In this document: positions 17,001 to 25,042 of the stretch, piece by piece
Layout of the letters: each line of letters starts with the position of its first letter
How positions within the stretch are numbered: the first letter of the stretch is position 1
Source: Palsa-89 sp963824345
GTDB lineage: Bacteria; Acidobacteriota; Terriglobia; Bryobacterales; Bryobacteraceae
Direction: 5' to 3'
NCBI GenBank assembly: GCA_963824345.1
Contig: CAWGOZ010000003.1
Location: 65,456-129,455 of the forward strand
DNA: 64,000 nucleotides
The notes under the pieces: generated by a model
Seen by the model: the letters and a program-made list of their open reading frames with translations, nothing else
What the model was told of the DNA's origin: nothing
Databases searched by the model: none
Position numbers and translations under genes: made by a program

Positions 17001-17285
17001 CAAGTGAAGACCGTGTTCAAGGTGAACGAAGGCCGGCCCAACGCCGTCGACATCATGAAAGCGGGCTCACTGAAGCTGGTGATCTACACCACTACGGGCG
17101 GACACACCTTCAAGGACGAGCGCGACATTCGACGCACGGCGGTTGCGTATCGCATCCCATGCATCACCACGCTCAGCGGAGCCAAGGCCGCCGCGCAGGC
17201 CATTGTCTCGCGTAAACGCGATCCCATCCGCGTCTGGAATCTGCAGGAAATCCACAAACCGGCTGGCGTGGCCACCACCTCGTAA
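14040..17285 (+). CDS. carB: Carbamoyl-phosphate synthase large subunit
   Basis: 1081 residues, full length. Two ATP-grasp halves are visible: the first from IVGSGPIIIGQACEFDYSG, with FTMGGSGGGIAYN and VEMNPRVSRSSALASKATG; the second from ILGSGPNRIGQGIEFDYC, with YVLGGRAMVIAYD and EVNPRASRTVPYVSKATG. A C-terminal MGS-like allosteric domain (about 940-1070; FISVNDRDKAAVVEVAAKF) follows. It makes carbamoyl phosphate from bicarbonate, ATP and the ammonia delivered by CarA. It is the second gene of the carAB operon. Confidence 0.98.
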   Translation: MPRRNDLHRILIVGSGPIIIGQACEFDYSGAQACKALKSDGYEVVLINSNPATIMTDPDLADRTYVEPLNVAYAEEVIRRERPDALLSTVGGQTGLNLSVELAEAGVLDKYGVELIGAKIESIKKAEDRLLFKDAMRKIGLETPQSQLVNNVDDGLAFAERVPGGYPVILRPSFTMGGSGGGIAYNREELAEILERGLDLSPVHEVLIEESVLGWKEFELEVMRDLADNAIIVCSIENFDPMGVHTGDSITVAPAQTLTDREYQMMRDASLRCLREIGVDTGGSNVQFAINPENGRMVIVEMNPRVSRSSALASKATGFPIAKIAAKLAVGYRLDEIKNDITEVTPACFEPTLDYVVVKIPRWQFEKFPGAEPVLGTQMKSVGEVMAIGRTFKQALGKGIRSLETGKAAASESYDAALIRQRLITPNPERLGYIRFALEQGWTVEQIHEITSIDPWFLKQLRELADLEHGLSGQNLGSLSRDRILAAKRDGLSDARLGQLFKTDANAVRARRKELGVTAVFNRVDTCAAEFESFTPYLYSSYESENESDPGVRKKIMILGSGPNRIGQGIEFDYCCCHAAYALADFDHESIMVNCNPETVSTDYDTSDRLYFEPLTLEEVLNIHDVEKPDGVIVQFGGQTPLNLALPLKAAGVSIIGTDPANIDLAEDRKLFGKLLDDLGIPSPENGTATSAEEACAVARRLGYPVLVRPSYVLGGRAMVIAYDEEMVKRYMHEAVAFSQERPVLIDRFLEDATEVDVDALSDQGGGVLIAGIMEHIEEAGVHSGDSSCVLPPQGLSGAVLATIQDYTERLARALRVIGLMNVQYAIKDGVVYVLEVNPRASRTVPYVSKATGVPLPKLAVGLMLGKKLRDFEHLTGGRTSGVLPVPQCFVKSPVFPFGKFPGVDPALGPEMRSTGEVMGVGENFGEAFGKAQLSAGTPLPESGTVFISVNDRDKAAVVEVAAKFAEHGFQLAATRGTAAVLKAAGLQVKTVFKVNEGRPNAVDIMKAGSLKLVIYTTTGGHTFKDERDIRRTAVAYRIPCITTLSGAKAAAQAIVSRKRDPIRVWNLQEIHKPAGVATTS

Positions 17286-17287
17286 GT

Positions 17288-18727
17288 TCAGTTCGAAGCC
17301 GCGGGGAGGGCGTAGCGGCCGGTAACATCGTCAATCCGGCCGTTGGATACGTCCAGGACGGTAGCCTTCCCGGCGTTCAGCAGCGCCCGCACCGTCGCGT
17401 CCGTCAGTTTGTACTGCGGAACCCAGCCGCGCAGATCGTTCACTTGATTTGCGCCATCCGGAGCGATGAAAACATTCTGCAGGCCGAATGAGTCAAATGG
17501 ACGATCCGCGAATCCGGCATAAAACTGATCCGTACTCAAGCCCGTGATGAGCAGCGTCTTGTCGGGATGAGCGCGATCGTACGCCACGATGCCGGTCACC
17601 AAATCGCGAGAAATGAAACTCCGCGCGATGTGCCAGCTGGTGACATCCCACGCGGCCGGCAGACAGATAGCCAGGTACAGCGCCGCCACGCCTGCCATCA
17701 CCCGCGGGCGGCGGGCCAGCGCCGCGGCCAGGATGATTGCGAGGCCCATGACCGGGCCGGTGAGCGCGTATTCTTCGACGTGTTCGGGCAACGGCAGCAT
17801 CGGGGCTAACAATGCCAGGAACCAGGCCAGACCGAACAGACCGGCGCGCCCGGCCACGATAATCGCGGCGATTATGCCAGCGCCGATTACCACGCTGCCC
17901 GCGACTGTGAGCCAGGCAGGCCAGTCCCAATTGAACTGCGCCAGGTCCTGCGGACCCAGCGCCAGCTGGATGTAAGCCGCCAGCGTGTGAAACATTCTGC
18001 CGTCGATATGGATGGCATAAGGTCCCGATTTCGCGGCTGGCGCCGCCCAGAAATGCAGTGCCGTGAAGGCCGCCGAAATTACAAACAGAGGCGCCGTTCG
18101 TAGCGCTTTTGCGCGGTCGTAGAGCAGCGTATACGCCAGCACGATGGCCGGATACATCACCGCCATCTCCAGCGAACCGAGCCCCAGCGCAAATACGATC
18201 ATCTGCTGCCAATATTTGCCTTTGAGAAACAGCAAGAACGCCAGCAGAATGAAAACGAGATATTGGCTCTCGTTGTAAATGGACGTCCAGCACAGAGCGG
18301 GCGCAACGTTCGGATTCGCGAGCCAGAGAATCGGAGCGCTGGCCGCTCCCAGCAGCGAGCCGGTGAGTCTGCGAACTACGGCGGAGAGCAGCACAACATC
18401 CGCGGCAACCGTGGCGAAAACAACAATGCGAAATGGCAGCGGATTGACGCCGAACAGTGCCTTCAAACCGTAAAAGAAGAGATTTTCGCTCCATGGCCGG
18501 ATGTTGCCGTGCGCCTTTGGCTCAAACAGGATCGAAAGAAAGTTGATAAATCCGGTGGCCGGTCCCAGATGCAGCCATCCGAAATCGTCTTGATAAAACC
18601 AAGCGCCTAAGCCGCGCCAATAGAAGGCCAGCAAAAAGATCAGGCCAGCCAATGCCGCGGCATTTCTGACGAGCCAAGTCTCTCGACGGGAGAGAGCGAG
18701 TTCCGGGGAGACGAGTTTCGAAATCAA
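17288..18727 (-). CDS. Polytopic membrane protein, GT-C glycosyltransferase-like
   Basis: 479 residues from a TTG at 18727, chosen because an upstream start at 18880 would overlap the neighbouring gene by 130 bases. About nine to ten hydrophobic segments follow. The first loop carries YQDDFGWL, an acidic pair in the position expected for GT-C enzymes, and later WLANPNVAPALCWTSIYNES. The C-terminal 100 residues are soluble and end with a small domain rich in short strands. Substrate unknown. The stop is two bases past the carB stop on the other strand, so the two genes converge. Confidence 0.55.
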   Translation of the reverse strand: MISKLVSPELALSRRETWLVRNAAALAGLIFLLAFYWRGLGAWFYQDDFGWLHLGPATGFINFLSILFEPKAHGNIRPWSENLFFYGLKALFGVNPLPFRIVVFATVAADVVLLSAVVRRLTGSLLGAASAPILWLANPNVAPALCWTSIYNESQYLVFILLAFLLFLKGKYWQQMIVFALGLGSLEMAVMYPAIVLAYTLLYDRAKALRTAPLFVISAAFTALHFWAAPAAKSGPYAIHIDGRMFHTLAAYIQLALGPQDLAQFNWDWPAWLTVAGSVVIGAGIIAAIIVAGRAGLFGLAWFLALLAPMLPLPEHVEEYALTGPVMGLAIILAAALARRPRVMAGVAALYLAICLPAAWDVTSWHIARSFISRDLVTGIVAYDRAHPDKTLLITGLSTDQFYAGFADRPFDSFGLQNVFIAPDGANQVNDLRGWVPQYKLTDATVRALLNAGKATVLDVSNGRIDDVTGRYALPAASN

Positions 18728-18750
18728 TGGAGGGCCGTGCCTACATTCTC

Positions 18751-19677
18751 TTATTTCGCGGCTGGCGCCACCGGCCAGTTGCCGTAGAACGGGGGCCAGT
18801 TCGGCGTCATCGTTTCCTGATCCGGGTAAAACATGGAAGCGTAAATGGAGCGAATCTTGCCCTGCTCGATGAAAAACCACTCGCTCAAAAGATTACGGCG
18901 CATGGCGACACCCGGCTTGCGCTCAAACAGCACCAGGCCAAGCACCGCGCCCGCTTCCTCGTCGACAATCGGATAACGGCGAGCCGTCACGGCGAAGATG
19001 TTGGCCATGGCTCCGCTCCCCGTGCAGTCAGTGGGACTTCCACCTTGAACCAGCCGCTGCGTCGTCAGCACTCCATTCTCAACCCGGACGCAACCGGGGT
19101 GCGCGATGATGATGGTCCCATCGTGCGCCGACAGCCCGTCAAAGTAGCTATTGGCGATGGCGATCAGATCCGCGCGCGATACCCGTTCGCCTTTCGGAAC
19201 CACACGCTCCCCTGGAGCATGCGCGATCAGATAGTCTGGATCGTTGAACGCGGCATTAGCCTGGAGGCCGGCCTGCCCGCCGATGCCTGGATCGCCCTTC
19301 CGCGATAAAACCCACTCCGCCTCCGTGATCTTGCGGTCTTCCACCTTCAGCCGGACAGTAACGATGGCTGGGCCGCTCGATTCTTCCAGCGTTCCAAAAT
19401 AACCGGCCTGCCCGCTCTCCGGATCGAAGTACCTGCGCTGAAGTTTGCCCAAAGCTTTGGCGCTTTGCCATAAGCCCGTGCCCGTGCGCCGGACCACCGC
19501 ATTTTCGGTTTGCCGGAATCCAACCGAAAGAGGCGCCGCCGCGGGATTGTGCTCGACCACCGCATCGAGATACCGATCAAGCGCAGTCTTCAAACAGGAA
19601 CGGTCGCAGCTGGGACTTACAGCCGCGCCATATGCGCTGCCCAGCGCGAGAACACCAACGAGGGCGAGACGATTCAT
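18751..19677 (-). CDS. Secreted protein of unknown function
   Basis: 308 residues from the ATG at 19677, giving a clean signal peptide (MNRLALVGVLALGSAYGA). The mature part has an N-terminal Cys pair (CDRSC), then a helical segment and a beta-rich domain that appears to carry two SnoaL/NTF2-like repeats (for example ALDRYLDAVVEHNPAAAPLS and LIAIANSYFDGLSAHDGT), which would be periplasmic. I do not recognise a catalytic motif. It is divergent from the thiolase across 25 bases, and a TACAAT -10 ends six bases before its ATG. The GT-C-like gene follows 23 bases after its stop. Confidence 0.65.
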   Translation of the reverse strand: MNRLALVGVLALGSAYGAAVSPSCDRSCLKTALDRYLDAVVEHNPAAAPLSVGFRQTENAVVRRTGTGLWQSAKALGKLQRRYFDPESGQAGYFGTLEESSGPAIVTVRLKVEDRKITEAEWVLSRKGDPGIGGQAGLQANAAFNDPDYLIAHAPGERVVPKGERVSRADLIAIANSYFDGLSAHDGTIIIAHPGCVRVENGVLTTQRLVQGGSPTDCTGSGAMANIFAVTARRYPIVDEEAGAVLGLVLFERKPGVAMRRNLLSEWFFIEQGKIRSIYASMFYPDQETMTPNWPPFYGNWPVAPAAK

Positions 19678-19681
19678 TGAG

Positions 19682-19693
19682 GTATTGTAATAC
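19682..19693. promoter_or_regulatory. Palindrome in the 25-base divergent spacer, overlapping -10 elements
   Basis: GTATT-GT-AATAC is an inverted repeat that makes up half of the spacer between the secreted protein (start 19677) and the thiolase (start 19703). On the minus strand TACAAT (19689-19684) ends six bases before the ATG; on the plus strand TAATAC (19688-19693) ends nine bases before the other ATG. A repressor bound here would block both genes. Confidence 0.4.
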
Positions 19694-19702
19694 AAGCGAA
19701 CT

Positions 19703-20908
19703 ATGCCAACTGCCTACATCTGCCAAGGCGTCCGCACGCCTATCGGCCGCTATGCGGGATCGCTTTCCGAGGTCCGCGCGGACGATCTGGCCGCCCACAC
19801 GCTGGCGACACTGCGCGCCAAGTTTCCCAAGGGCGATTGGGCCACCATCGACGAAGTGGTGCTGGGTTGCGCCAATCAATCCGGAGAGGACAACCGCAAT
19901 GTGGCGAGGATGGCGCTGCTGCTTTCCGGTATCCCACACACGGTGCCGGGCGTCACGGTGAATCGGTTGTGCGCCTCGGGCATGGAAGCGGTCGCCTCGG
20001 CGTCGCGGGCCATTGCCGCAGGCGAGATGTCGCTCGCCATTGCCGGCGGGGTGGAAAGCATGAGCCGCGCGCCCTTCGTGATGGGCAAGGCGACCACCCC
20101 GTTCGCGCGCAATCCAGAGATCTTCGACACCACGCTGGGCTGGCGCTTCATCAATCCCGTGTTGCAGAAGAAATACGGGACCGATTCCATGGCCGAGACG
20201 GGCGAGAACGTCGCGGAGGATTACAATATCGATCGCGAGACGCAGGACAAGTTCGCGCTGCGGTCGCAGCAGAAGGCCGCGGCCGCGCAGAAGACCGGAT
20301 TTTTCGCCGAGGAGATCGCGCCAGTGGTCATTCCTGGTCCGAAAGGCGCCACCAAAACGGTTTGCGACGATGAGCACATTCGCCCCGACACCACGCTCGA
20401 AGGGCTGGCCAAGCTCCCAACCCCGTTTCGCAAGGGCGGCACGGTAACGGCCGGGAATGCGTCCGGCATCAATGACGGCGCATGCGCGCTCTTTGTGGCA
20501 TCCGAAGAAGCCGCGGCGAAGTTCGGCCTCACTCCACTGGCGCGCGTGGTGGGAGCGGCGGCTGCGGGCGTGGAGCCGCGCGTGATGGGCGTGGGACCGA
20601 TTCCCGCCATCCAGAAGCTGCTGGCGCGCGTAAAGATGTCCATGGATCAGATCGATTTCCTGGAGCTCAACGAAGCCTTCGCCGCGCAGGCCGTCGCTGT
20701 GACGCGCGCGTTCGGCTTGCCCGACGATTCCGAAAAGGTGAATCCGAATGGCGGCGCCATTGCACTGGGCCATCCGCTCGGGATGAGCGGCGCCCGCTTG
20801 ATCCTAACCGCCACGCATCAATTGCAGAACACCGGCCGCCGCTACGCGCTCGCGTCGATGTGCATTGGGGTCGGACAAGGCATGGCGACCCTGCTCGAAC
20901 GAGTCTAG
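19703..20908 (+). CDS. Thiolase (acetyl-CoA C-acyltransferase), PcaF-like
   Basis: 401 residues. The active-site Cys90 lies in NRLCASGMEAV, His357 in GHPLGMSGAR and Cys387 in SMCIGVGQG, the full catalytic set. The segment GCANQSGEDNRNVARMALLL closely matches beta-ketoadipyl-CoA thiolases (PcaF/PaaJ), but no other aromatic-degradation gene of that pathway is here, and a general FadA-type role is possible. It cleaves 3-oxoacyl-CoA with CoA to acetyl-CoA and a shortened acyl-CoA, or runs the reverse condensation. Monocistronic by position. Confidence 0.92.
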   Translation: MPTAYICQGVRTPIGRYAGSLSEVRADDLAAHTLATLRAKFPKGDWATIDEVVLGCANQSGEDNRNVARMALLLSGIPHTVPGVTVNRLCASGMEAVASASRAIAAGEMSLAIAGGVESMSRAPFVMGKATTPFARNPEIFDTTLGWRFINPVLQKKYGTDSMAETGENVAEDYNIDRETQDKFALRSQQKAAAAQKTGFFAEEIAPVVIPGPKGATKTVCDDEHIRPDTTLEGLAKLPTPFRKGGTVTAGNASGINDGACALFVASEEAAAKFGLTPLARVVGAAAAGVEPRVMGVGPIPAIQKLLARVKMSMDQIDFLELNEAFAAQAVAVTRAFGLPDDSEKVNPNGGAIALGHPLGMSGARLILTATHQLQNTGRRYALASMCIGVGQGMATLLERV

Positions 20909-20909
20909 T

Positions 20910-22196
20910 TTATCTCGCCGCCGTCGCGGCCAGCCTCACGCCAAATATCGATAGATCGATGGCGTCGGCCATCGCCGCATAACCCGCATCGTTGGGGTGC
21001 AGATGATCGCCATCGTTGAACCCCGGGCGAAATTGCTTGGGATGCTCCGGGTCGCGTGTGGCGGCGTCGAAATCCACTATCGCATCGAATGCGCCGGCTG
21101 AACGGATCCACTGGTTGACAGCTTCGCGTATGGTTTCGCCGGGCTCAGTGTAGTAGCGCGCGCCCTCATACGGAGTCAGCGTGCCGCCGATGACTTTGAT
21201 GCCGTGCTCCCGCGCCCGCTCGATCAACTGCTTCAATGCCGCGATCAGATCGTCCGCGCTGACCGGATCGGTGCTCGAACTAACCCCGATGTCGTTGATT
21301 CCTTCCAGTACCATGAGCCACTTCACGCCCGGCTGCGCCAACACGTCGCGATCGAAGCGGGCCAGCGCATTCACTCCGGCCCCATCGCGCAGCAGACGGT
21401 TGCCTGAGATGCCCTGATTCAGCACCGCGATGTTGGTACTGCCGGCAGCCGCCAGACGCCGGGCCAAAAAGCTCGGCCAGCTGCGATCGGTGTTCGGGGT
21501 GGAAACCGCGCCGTCGGTAATCGAATCTCCAAACGTCACGATCGCCCAGGCGTCAGCGGGCGCGGCCACATCCACGTTGGTAAGAAAATAAAACGATTGC
21601 GTGGTCATCGCGTCGGCAATCTCCGGCGCAGCGGTAGTATCGCCCTCCTTGGAAATATAGGTGGTGTGCAATCCAACGTTGTGCATCGTGTCCCCGGTGG
21701 CGCTCTCGGGAACGTAAATGCTCACCGCTAGATCGGTGGCAGCCGGAACGTCCAGGTTTACCGGGTCGCTGATCTCGGTGGCGCCCGGCGGAATCCAACA
21801 GGACGGCTTACCGCCAAAGAGCAAGGTGCGATCCGACGCCGGTGCGATGGCCGATTCTTTGTCGCGCAGTGCGATATGCGCCGCCCCGATCACGAGCGGT
21901 GCGCTCCCGAAGACATTCGAAAGCTCGATGCGCACGCGCCGGCCGCCCAGGGTGGTATGCGCGATCATGCGCAGCGTCTGGTTGTGGAAGCTCATGAGGG
22001 GTACTGGGCGGGGAGGGGCCGGGGTGGTTGCCGCCGCGGCTGTGGCGGGACGCGGCACTGAGAGCGCTCGAGGTTGTTGCGGCGACGACGCCCAGGTGGA
22101 TACCCAATGTTCCGGACCGGCCTGTGCCAGCAGGCACGGACTGAAAGCGGCTACCGCGATGAACAGCATGCAGGGGAACAAGTGCAGGGGTTTCAT
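20910..22196 (-). CDS. Secreted SGNH/GDSL-family esterase
   Basis: 428 residues from the ATG at 22196, which has AGGTGG just upstream. A signal peptide (about 1-25, ending LLAQA) and a Pro/Ala-rich linker precede a beta-sandwich-like domain (about 70-200) and then the SGNH hydrolase: block I FGDSITDG (Ser225), block II QGISGNR, block III EGINDIG and block V DHLHPND. The order resembles secreted lipases/esterases that act on acylated glycans or lipids. It lies six bases after the mhqD-like gene and is probably the third gene of that operon. Confidence 0.88.
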   Translation of the reverse strand: MKPLHLFPCMLFIAVAAFSPCLLAQAGPEHWVSTWASSPQQPRALSVPRPATAAAATTPAPPRPVPLMSFHNQTLRMIAHTTLGGRRVRIELSNVFGSAPLVIGAAHIALRDKESAIAPASDRTLLFGGKPSCWIPPGATEISDPVNLDVPAATDLAVSIYVPESATGDTMHNVGLHTTYISKEGDTTAAPEIADAMTTQSFYFLTNVDVAAPADAWAIVTFGDSITDGAVSTPNTDRSWPSFLARRLAAAGSTNIAVLNQGISGNRLLRDGAGVNALARFDRDVLAQPGVKWLMVLEGINDIGVSSSTDPVSADDLIAALKQLIERAREHGIKVIGGTLTPYEGARYYTEPGETIREAVNQWIRSAGAFDAIVDFDAATRDPEHPKQFRPGFNDGDHLHPNDAGYAAMADAIDLSIFGVRLAATAAR

Positions 22197-22202
22197 TTCC
22201 AC

Positions 22203-22859
22203 CTACTCTATCAGGGAACTTAACAGGCTGCGGGCTTCCTGGATCTCTTCCTCGCTCACGATATGAGGCCGCGCCAGGTAGATGCGCAGTTGAACATCCG
22301 CGCCCAGTTCCCGAAACAAGCGGGCGGCTTCGTGGCTATTCATCTCCGGCACCCAATCGTCGACGTCGCTTCCGGTTAGCAGTAAACGCAAGCCTGCCAA
22401 CGATGGCGGTGCGGTGGCCTTCCAATCGGAACCGGGAAAGCCCATTAAAGCGCCGGTGAATACGATCAGAGAACCCACTTGGCCGGGATGGCGCAGAGCA
22501 TATTCCAGCGCCAGGCAGGCGCCTTGGGAAAACCCCACGATGACCAGCCGTTCGGGAGGAAGACGACCGTTCTCGCTGGCTTCCAGCACCGCCAGGTGAC
22601 ATCGCTCGACGGACTCACTCAGGTAGGGCTCGTTCAATTCGCGCGGATCCCAAAATCGGCCCGGGTACCAACTACCCGGAGTCTCGGCCTCCGGCACCAC
22701 CCAACGGATCCCTTTGATGTTGCCGAAACGAGCGGCTAAATCAATTTTCTCCTCGGGCGTTTTCCCTCGGCCGTGCAGCAGAACTCCGGCAAAAACAGCC
22801 GCGCCCCGCTGGGCGCCAACCGTGCGGACGCGGGGCGTGGTATCGGCGCCACTACTCAC
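22203..22859 (-). CDS. mhqD: Phospholipase/carboxylesterase-family alpha/beta hydrolase (MhqD-like)
   Basis: 218 residues from a GTG start. The oxyanion loop is VLLHGRGKTPEEK, the nucleophile Ser111 is in GFSQG, the acid is in TGSDVDDWVP and the His is in RPHIVSEEE. The pairing with a ring-cleaving dioxygenase two bases upstream matches the mhqO-mhqD arrangement known from quinone-stress operons. A role in removing quinone-derived or ester-containing products is inferred from that pairing. The gene name is by analogy. Confidence 0.8.
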   Translation of the reverse strand: MSSGADTTPRVRTVGAQRGAAVFAGVLLHGRGKTPEEKIDLAARFGNIKGIRWVVPEAETPGSWYPGRFWDPRELNEPYLSESVERCHLAVLEASENGRLPPERLVIVGFSQGACLALEYALRHPGQVGSLIVFTGALMGFPGSDWKATAPPSLAGLRLLLTGSDVDDWVPEMNSHEAARLFRELGADVQLRIYLARPHIVSEEEIQEARSLLSSLIE

Positions 22860-22861
22860 GA

Positions 22862-23956
22862 TTACTGCTTCTTCTGAGCGCCATCCCCGCCAATAAACAC
22901 AGCCTGGCGCCGGGAAGGTCCAATGCCGACGGCATCCGCGGCGGAAGGAGTTCCAGCGGGGGTGGTGGGATGCACGGCAACGGCCTCGAGGTGGGTGGGG
23001 AAGTTATTCTCAGGAATCGTGATCGGCTCCAGCATCGCCATGATCTCGTCCCGGCGCTCTTCAAACCACGGGGGCAGCAGCATGGCATGTCCCAAGGCGT
23101 CGTAAGGCTCGTCGCGGGCGAAACCACCTTCGGCCGTGGCGGCGCACTCCACCAGAATTCCGCCGGGGGCGCGGCAATAGATGGAGTGGAAGTAATTGCG
23201 ATCCTTGATTTCGGAGCAATCGGTATAGCCCAGCTCCTCGTAGATGCCCTTTTGCTCGGCCAAGCCCTCGTCGGTGCCGGCATCCATGGCGACGTGATGG
23301 GCGCAGCCCGCCCCAAATCCCCAGCTTCCCGAGGGACGATCCGGTTCATGCAGTAAGATAATGGTCCGGTTCGCCCCGCCGCCGTTCAGTTCCAGCCGAT
23401 GATAGTTGCCTTCCACGCCGGTCTTCTTGAATCCCAAGGCGTCGACAAAAAACCGCTCGGTCTCGGGAATCTCGCGAACCGATAGCACCGGTCCATGGAA
23501 CCCGTGCGTCGCGACGTCGGCCGTAACCTCGCCCAGCGTCCACGGTTTGCGCTCGTCGGTGGAATCCTCGATCACTTCCAGCTGCAAGCCTGACGGGTGG
23601 TTAAAGCGGATGAACTTCTGTCCGAATCGCTCCTGGACACCGCTGTGCTTCACCTTATTTCGCGTGAGATGTTCGTCCCAGAATTTCGTGGCGCCCTTCT
23701 TCACCGTATAAGCAGTGGACTGGATCTGGCCCGACCCGGGACGGCCCGGAACCCGCTTATAAGGGAAGGTGGTGTAAACCGATCCCGGCTCCGCATTGGC
23801 GTTCGAATAATACAAGTGGTAATGGGCGTATCGTCCGTCAAAAAGAACAGTCTGTTTGATCAGCCGCTGTCCAAAGACCTGCGTCATGAAATCTACGTCT
23901 TCTTGGGCCCCAGACGCACAAACCGTGACGTGGTGGAAGCCGGATACCAGGGACAT
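22862..23956 (-). CDS. mhqO: Ring-cleaving extradiol-type dioxygenase, VOC superfamily (MhqO-like)
   Basis: 364 residues with two glyoxalase/VOC halves (about 4-135 and 150-275). Likely metal ligands are His8/His9 in GFHHVTVC, His in GCAHHVAMD and Glu in GILVECAA. Members such as MhqO open hydroquinone-type rings using Fe(II). A tail of about 35 residues beyond the usual end (HPTTPAGTPSAADAVGIG and following) is rich in Ala, Pro and Gly and has no clear domain. GGAGG lies nine bases before the ATG, and an extended -10 lies just ahead of that. Confidence 0.88.
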   Translation of the reverse strand: MSLVSGFHHVTVCASGAQEDVDFMTQVFGQRLIKQTVLFDGRYAHYHLYYSNANAEPGSVYTTFPYKRVPGRPGSGQIQSTAYTVKKGATKFWDEHLTRNKVKHSGVQERFGQKFIRFNHPSGLQLEVIEDSTDERKPWTLGEVTADVATHGFHGPVLSVREIPETERFFVDALGFKKTGVEGNYHRLELNGGGANRTIILLHEPDRPSGSWGFGAGCAHHVAMDAGTDEGLAEQKGIYEELGYTDCSEIKDRNYFHSIYCRAPGGILVECAATAEGGFARDEPYDALGHAMLLPPWFEERRDEIMAMLEPITIPENNFPTHLEAVAVHPTTPAGTPSAADAVGIGPSRRQAVFIGGDGAQKKQ

Positions 23957-23976
23957 GTTGCATTACCTCCCGCGCG

Positions 23977-23985
23977 ATTATATCA
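23977..23985 (-). promoter_or_regulatory. Extended -10 promoter of the mhqO-mhqD operon
   Basis: TGATATAAT on the minus strand is a perfect extended -10 (TGnTATAAT). No good -35 is seen, as is usual for this class. Transcription would start near 23970, giving a leader of only about 14 bases that contains the GGAGG of mhqO. Confidence 0.6.
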
Positions 23986-24029
23986 AGCAATAACTACGAT
24001 AGCGCGGTCTCAATATATCAATACTGGCG

Positions 24030-24041
24030 CTTGCATGCAAG
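24030..24041. promoter_or_regulatory. 12-base perfect palindrome upstream of mhqO
   Basis: CTTGCATGCAAG is its own reverse complement. It lies about 45 bases upstream of the mhqO -10, in an AT-richer spacer, where an activator or repressor site could act. Ten of its bases recur at 51582 upstream of the RND pump. Confidence 0.4.
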
Positions 24042-24049
24042 ACGGGGAA

Positions 24050-24913
24050 TTAGCTTTCAGCGGCTTCCGTGCAAGTGGCATCCGGCAGTGCGGAGGGCCA
24101 CAATGAGCGCGACCAACGCGCGTGAAAGCTCAACTCGCAGAAGTAGTTAGCGAGAGTTACCAGGGGGATAACCAGCATCAGGGGAGAAAGCACGACGGTC
24201 CAGGGCCGCTCCCGAACCAGGCTGGATCCGATGCCGAGCACGGCTTGCGTTAGCTTGACGTAGCTGCCGGACGCTCCCGCCACCTGACCGCGCCCATGCC
24301 GGACAGCTTCCAGGTAAGAACCGACGCTGTCGGCGCCGGCAGCCTCGGTATAAGTCAGCGCCAAAGTCCCGAGAGTATGCGCGTCGCTTCCACCCACCGC
24401 AGCCTTCTGCCAATTTTCCGCCAATCGCGCGGCGGATCTATTATTAGCAGCGGGGATGTGCCCGTTCAGCGTTTCCATGGCCGGGAACAGCTCCTGGAAT
24501 ATTTCGAAATCGAGCTCGGTGCGCCGGCCGGTCAGGCTGGAGAACACGTGGTTGATGCTGAACAGGATCTGCTGTTCGCGCAAATAAGCTGCCAGCGCCG
24601 GCACGTCGTCGCGCCGCCGTTGCAGTTGGATGTGATGCCGCTCTTCGATGCCATACACGCCCACGTGGATCTCGGTTCCACTCGGCGTTCGACAGGTGAC
24701 CTCTTCGCTTAGGAAGAAGTCCGGATAACGGCGCAGGTGTTCGGCGGCGTCGATCGAGTCATGATCGGTCACCGTTACCAGATCCATGCCGCGCCGCTTC
24801 AAAATCCGATACACGGCCTCGGGTTCGTTATAGCTCTCGCGGCAGATGTGATGGAACCCGGGAATGTTGCACATGCCCGAGTGCAGCGTATGGACGTGCA
24901 AATCGCACCGCAT
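24050..24913 (-). CDS. PHP-domain phosphoesterase with C-terminal membrane segment
   Basis: 287 residues from the ATG at 24913; upstream in-frame sequence does not look coding. Metal motifs of the PHP domain are present: CDLHVHTLHS at the start, VTVTDHDSIDAA, a conserved Glu in YGIEERHH, INHVFS and GGSDAHTLG near residue 200. Such proteins hydrolyse phosphate esters, often small nucleotides or sugar phosphates, using two or three metals. Unusually, a hydrophobic stretch (VVLSPLMLVIPLVTLANYF, about 243-262) near the C-terminus suggests tail anchoring. Substrate unknown. Confidence 0.82.
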   Translation of the reverse strand: MRCDLHVHTLHSGMCNIPGFHHICRESYNEPEAVYRILKRRGMDLVTVTDHDSIDAAEHLRRYPDFFLSEEVTCRTPSGTEIHVGVYGIEERHHIQLQRRRDDVPALAAYLREQQILFSINHVFSSLTGRRTELDFEIFQELFPAMETLNGHIPAANNRSAARLAENWQKAAVGGSDAHTLGTLALTYTEAAGADSVGSYLEAVRHGRGQVAGASGSYVKLTQAVLGIGSSLVRERPWTVVLSPLMLVIPLVTLANYFCELSFHARWSRSLWPSALPDATCTEAAES

Positions 24914-25011
24914 GGCCCTTTGTAGCCCGCATGCCGTTACAGTCGGTTGAATTGTGGAAAAACCATTCGTGACACGAAATGTATTTTGTACTGGTGCCGC
25001 AAGAGTTGGAG

Positions 25012-25017
25012 TATACT
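25012..25017 (+). promoter_or_regulatory. -10 element and strong ribosome site of the VOC gene
   Basis: TATACT (25012-25017) puts the start near 25024. AAGGAGG (25031-25037) lies five bases before the ATG at 25043 and selects that start over the in-frame codon at 24947. Confidence 0.45.
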
Positions 25018-25042
25018 GGCCGAGCGCTGCAAGGAGGCAAGC

